DNA from: an uncultured Parvibacter sp.
GTDB lineage: Bacteria > Actinomycetota > Coriobacteriia > Coriobacteriales > Eggerthellaceae
DNA length: 53,677 bases
Reading direction: 5' to 3'
Assembly: GCA_947649875.1 (NCBI GenBank)
Contig: CANSTH010000004.1
Location: 1 to 53,677, forward strand
The notes under the pieces were generated by a model, which ran no database searches, was not told the DNA's origin, and worked only from the letters and a program-made list of their open reading frames with translations. Position 1 is the first letter of the stretch. Each line of letters begins with the position of its first letter. Positions 15,001 through 21,000 of the stretch are shown in pieces. The position numbers were made by a program, and so were the translations under genes.

Positions 15001-18000
15001 TGCCACCGCCAACAGCAATGTGGCGCTGGTGAATCGCCAGGTAGAGCAGCAGGGCGGCCATGACGCTGCCCAGCCCTATCAGGTGCGGGCCGATGGCATG
15101 GTTATCACCGCTGCCCGCCAGGCGGCCGACGTGAACGCCGATTACCTGGTGGACTTCAATGGCGTAACCTACGACGTGTCCTCCAATGTGGTGGAGGCCG
15201 AGGGTGGCGACGCCGGTCTGGTGTACATCCCCGAAACCGCCATCAGCGGCATGGTGTGGGACGACAGCTACCAGCCGGTGGAGAACGACACAACGTTGGA
15301 CCAGGCTGCCAAGAACCGCTCCTACAACGGTCTGCGGGAAACCTGGACCAACCCCGATGACAGCATCCATGCCGAGCCCGGCCTGGCCGGTCGCACCCTG
15401 CTGCTGTCCCAGTGGCAGTACAGCAAGTCGGCCAACAACTCCGACAAGAGCGAAGGCACCTGGAACCGTGTGGCTGGCTTCGGCAACGAAGACGGCCATG
15501 TGACCTGGGGCTGGGTGGACACCGATAACGATGCTTCGACGCCCGCCGTGTGGCAGCGCATCACCGCCGACAACGTGGGCACTGCGCGCGAGGGCTTCCG
15601 GTCCACCGTCTCCGGCAACGTGACCTTCAGCGAAGGCTACGGCTCCACCAGCTGGACCTGGGCCAATGACACGCGTCCCGACCACACGGACGAAACCCTG
15701 TGGAACCGTTCCACCAACCTCGACGTGGTGGAGGGCAACGGGTCCGTTACCCTCGAGGCCGATGGCACCACCGTCAAGGGCGACGACAACGGTAACTACA
15801 TATTTGACCAGTTGCCCACGGCTGCCATCCAGATCCAAACGGAAGTGGAAGGCGCCACCATTCAGGCAGACGCCGCCAACCGCATTGGTACGGCGGGCCA
15901 GCAGCGGCTGCTCACTACGCCCTTCGACGAGGACAACAACGTTGTGGCCGGTTACCAGCCGGTGCCGGTGCCTGACCTCTATGGCGACGACTACTACTTG
16001 CTGTCCTACCAGCTGGAGGCGGCGGGCCTGGATCACGACTACAGCAACGGCGCCTACCTGGCCACCCGTTATCATGCCGCTGGTGCTGCCGGCAGCTCGG
16101 TGGATTCCGACCTGGCCGCCACCGACCGCAACGGCGTGGGCTCGGCGAACGCTGCTGTTGCCGACAAGGGCATGGTGGTAAGCGACATCGCCACCGTGGA
16201 CGAGGTCAAGGACGGCGCTGACGTGAGCGCCACCGGCACCCGCGTGGCCGCTGGCGACAACCCGGCCAATGCCGGCGCCCGCATCGTGCTGGCCAGCGAA
16301 GGCGTGCAGCCGACGGCCGGCGCAAGCTTGGTGGCAGAGGGCGACCCGGTAGCGGCTGCTGCCAAGAACGCCACCAACCTGTTGTATGAGAAGAATTACA
16401 TCCAGCTGCCGCTGTACCAGTTGGTGAAGCCGGACGATGCCACTGCCAACCTGGCCGGTGCCACCTCCTACGACTGGCTGACGGTGGATCGCACTGGCAA
16501 CGGCAACGCCCTGGAGGCGCTGGTGACCACCGCCGGTGGCAACGTGGGCGTGGTAACCCCCACCCTGAAGCGCATCACCGGTCTGGTGTGGGAAGATGCC
16601 AACAACAACGGCCTGCAGGACAAGCTGGAAGACGGCAGCGGCTACGAGCCGGCTCGCGATGGCTACCAGGTAACCCTGGAGCGCTACTACTCCGTGGGCG
16701 GCTCCGGCACCTGGGTGAAGGACACCTCCGCTTGGGGCGACCTGGTGAACGGCGCGCGCGTCGACTACCGCACCATCATCACCGGCGATGTGGAGATGCA
16801 GCAAGCGGCGAAGGATGCCACCGAGCCGCTGGCCGTCAAGGCGCTGGGCGAGCACAACCTGCTGAACGACCTGTGGCGCCATGGCACCTACGAGTTCGAC
16901 AACCTGGAGACCTCCGGCGTGGTAGGCGACCAGTGGGTGGTCTACGGCTACAAGGTGCGGGTATCCGATTCCCGCGTGACCAACGGCAGCGTGCTGAAGG
17001 CCAAGAACCGCGTGGCCACCAAGGCCAACCCCGCCTATGATGGCACCGACCCCTTGGTGCCCGCCACCATCGATGTTTCCTATACCGAGGACTCCGACCT
17101 GTTCAGCGACAACGCGCTGGTAGATAACGGTGCCCCCGAAGAGCTGATCGTGCTGCTGGATCAGGTGGACGTGAACGGCCAAACCGCCGACGGCCGCACT
17201 TCCGTGGCTTCCAACATGATTTCCGCTCCCGCTTCGAACAACGGTGCGGTGGAAGCGGTGCTGACGGAGACTGGTCGCACCGCCATGATCAAGGACGGCC
17301 TGGCGGTATACGACCTCATGAGTGGCTACGACCGCGACCACAACGATGGCGGCATCGTGCCGGTGCCCACCTACCAGATCTCCGGCTACCTGTATGAGGA
17401 CGCCGACTACGACGGTCTGTACAACTACCTGCCCGAGACCCGCACCGACACCGTGACCGGCAAGCCGGTCACCTACAGCGAAACCGGCTACAACAACAAG
17501 TCCGTCTACCTGCAGAAGTGGTTCTACGTGCCCAACAGCGGCACCGGCTGGGATAGCGTCATTCCGGCGGGCGCCACCGTGAGCTGGGTGAAGGCCGACG
17601 GCACCGCTGTCAATTCCCTGAGCACTGCCGACAAGGCTACCGCCAAGGGCGCGTGGGTGATGCTGGACGAGGCCAACGCCAACACGCCGGCGCTCAGCTT
17701 CTACGGCGTGGACAAGGACAATGCCTACACCGTTGACACCGCTGCCGCTATCGACGGCCGCGTGGAAACTCGCACCAACACCTATAAGACTATTACTGAC
17801 ACCGATCGCACCGTCACCGTGGCCAAGACCAACAAGGACGGCCAAGCGGTGGTGGATGAGAACGGCAAGCTCACCTACGAAACCGTTACCACCGATGTGG
17901 ATGGCTACTTCCGCTTCGATAAACTGCCCACCGCCGGCTTCCTGACCGATGGGGCTGGCAACCGCACCTGGTATCTGATGGGCTATACCCTCGAGGTGGA

Positions 18001-21000
18001 TGGCTCCAATGCCGAGAATGGCATGTTCTCGCTGTTGGTGACCAGCTACGAATGGCAGACCACGCCTTCTGACGCCATCAACTCCGATGTGCAGCCGATG
18101 CTCACCGACGATCAGGTGTATGCCGACGACGCTCATAGCACGCGCGATGCGGAATGGCTGGGCTACAACAGCGGCAATTATCCGGTGTATCTGGACGAGT
18201 CCACGGTACAAACCGGTACCGCCAAGCACCACACCGACTGGGTGGAGACGGTGGTGAATGCCGACGGCAGCACTCAGCAGATCACCCACGAGGGCAGCAA
18301 GGCCAACCCAAACGCTGCTCTTACCACCGACGGCGTGAACATTTACGGCAACGATGCCCAAATCACCCAGCGGGTGCAGGGCGGCGTGGCCCGCTTGAAC
18401 GGCGTTTCGAAGAATGCGCTGGACGGCAAGCTGGTGCTGGCAGGCATGGCCGATGGCTCCACCAACGCCTCTCAGAAGGTGGCGGGCAGCCGCACCCAGA
18501 TCAGCACTACTGCAGCTGGCTCGGTGGAGAGCACCGTAAATTACGGCTTCGACTTCGCCTCTGGCCAGAACCAAGAGGCCATGAACGCCGGCTACGCGCC
18601 GCCAGACCACACCAACCTCTACGGCGCGGTTTGGTTCGACAAGAGCTACACCGGCATCTACGACCCGGTCGAGGGTCTGAAGGGCTTCAAGGTGGCCCTC
18701 AGTCAGTACTACTTCGTGCCCGACTACAACGCGCTGGGCTACCAGCAGTTCGAGGACGAGGACGACAATCTGTTCCACTACGAGCACGATGACGCTCTGG
18801 GCCGCGATGTGCTGCATCTGGATTACTCTGCCAAGGGCAACGTCATCGTGGGCAACGGTTCCGACGGCGCCAATACGGTGTATCTGGTACGGGCCGGCCG
18901 CGCCTACAAGTACCAAGACCTGGTAGACGCTGGTAGCCGCAAGCTGTTCGCTTCTGGCACCTGGATGCTGAACCGCGACTTCGCCGGCAATGGCAATGAG
19001 TACCGCCCGGCCAAGCTTGAGTTCGACGGCAATGCCGCCGGCCTGACGGATGCCAGCGGCAACCCGGTGACGGTCACGGGGGCAACCAAGACCATCAACG
19101 GCAACAACTCCGCCCAGGTGACGCTGCCCGACTGCGGCTTCGCCGCCGCCGGCTACCACTTCGTGGGCTGGAACACCCAGGCTGACGGCCAGGGCGCCAC
19201 CTACAACGTGGGCGACCAGTTCACGCTGGACGAGGCCGGCACCACCCTGTACGCCATGTGGGAAGCCGATGGCACCACCACCTTCCAGACGCTGCGCACC
19301 TTCGGCGCACGGTTGTTCTCGGCTCTGAGTGCCGGCAGCTCTGCCAAGGCCGCCAATGCTGTCAATGGCATCGCGGCGCTGGCCGAGGGCGATGCCACTG
19401 CCAAGCCTGCCAAGACTGAGGACTGGGAGCTGGTCACCCTCACCCAGGAGAAGGGCGAGTACCGCTTCTACGATCTGCCCGCTTATGTGGTGGTGGACGA
19501 TGAGGTGGGCGATGTGACCGATCCGAACGCCATCAAAGACAACGTGTACCAGCCGCAGTCCGAGTGGAACCGCGTCGACCGTTATCAGAAGGGTGCCATT
19601 GCGGTGCAAGGCCCCGACGGTGATGTGCTGTACTACATGCCGCCGGCTGGCTATGATCCTTACGACACTGCCACCCCGTACCTGGTGGGCTACTCGGTGC
19701 GCGTTATCAACGACGACCCCGAAACTGCTGAGTACATGGTGTCCAAGTACCACGTGGACGCTCCGGGCCAGCGCACCTCCGACATCACGGAGTTCAACGC
19801 CAGCCTGAACGGCGACTACAACGTGGACGGCAACAAGGAAGAGGCCTTCGCCGTTGTGGCGCAAGAGTCCAAGAAGGAATCCGATATCGAGTTCGGTACC
19901 GACCGCTACGAGATCACCTACCGCGGCGTGCGCTACGACCTGGCCAACCGCCTGTACGAGAAGCTGGCGGGCGACGCGGGCCTGGTGCTGCAGAACCCGG
20001 TGCTGATTGCCGGCAAGGTGTGGGAGGACGCCGACGCCAACGGCCTGCAGGACGCCGAGGAAATCGGCATCCAAGGGGCTGTAGTGAAGCTGGAGCGCTA
20101 CTGGTACGACACCTCCGGCCTGGGCTCGCTGGAGCCGCAGCCGGGCGAGACCGTGCCGGATATCACCCCCGACTCCACCAGCCTCACCGCCGAGCAGATT
20201 GCCGAGATTTACGCGCTGGGCGGCATGACCTATCCCGCTCCCGATGGTGCCGAGATCGAGGTGCCGCAAGACTTTACCGACGGTCAGATTGCGGCCATGG
20301 TGAACTGGATCAAGGAAATCCAGACGAAGGTGGAGGCCATTAACGCCAAGGTGGCGGGCAACGCTGCCCTTACCGAAGAAGAGACCGCTTACAAGGCCTC
20401 GGCTCTGAACCGCCTGCTTACGTTCGAGCGCATCTACAGCGACCTGGCCGATGGCTACTGGAGGCCGGTGGAGGGCTCCGATGGCAACTCTTCGCTTGAG
20501 CACGTCGATGCTGACGAGCGCATTGCCACGCCGCTGCAGGCCGCCATCTTCGTGGCCAGCGCCGATGCCGCCGACATCGTGGATGAGAGCGAGAAGGGTG
20601 TGTGGCGCCGCGACTGGACCTTCACCCAGGACAAGACCTTCGTGATGGTGGAGGGCGACGAGCTGTCCGCCGACAGCATCGACACCCGCCTCACCGATGA
20701 GGATGCCATCAACATGGTGGGCGACAACGGCGATAACCGCGACCAGATCTACTTCGACCAGAACGGTGCCGCCTACATCCCCGGCTCCGCCTTCGACACT
20801 ACCGTTTCCTCCGGCGACTGGGCCTTCCTGGCTCCGGGCACCGGTACCCATAAGGTGGGCAGCACCGCCGAGTTCAAGGTGCTCTACGGCTACCGGGCGC
20901 GCATCATCAGCTACCCGAACGCCGAAGACTACCTGCACACCATCCAGCACGCCGGTGTGAGCATGGTGAACAACGCGGGCGCGGTGAACACCTACAACGA

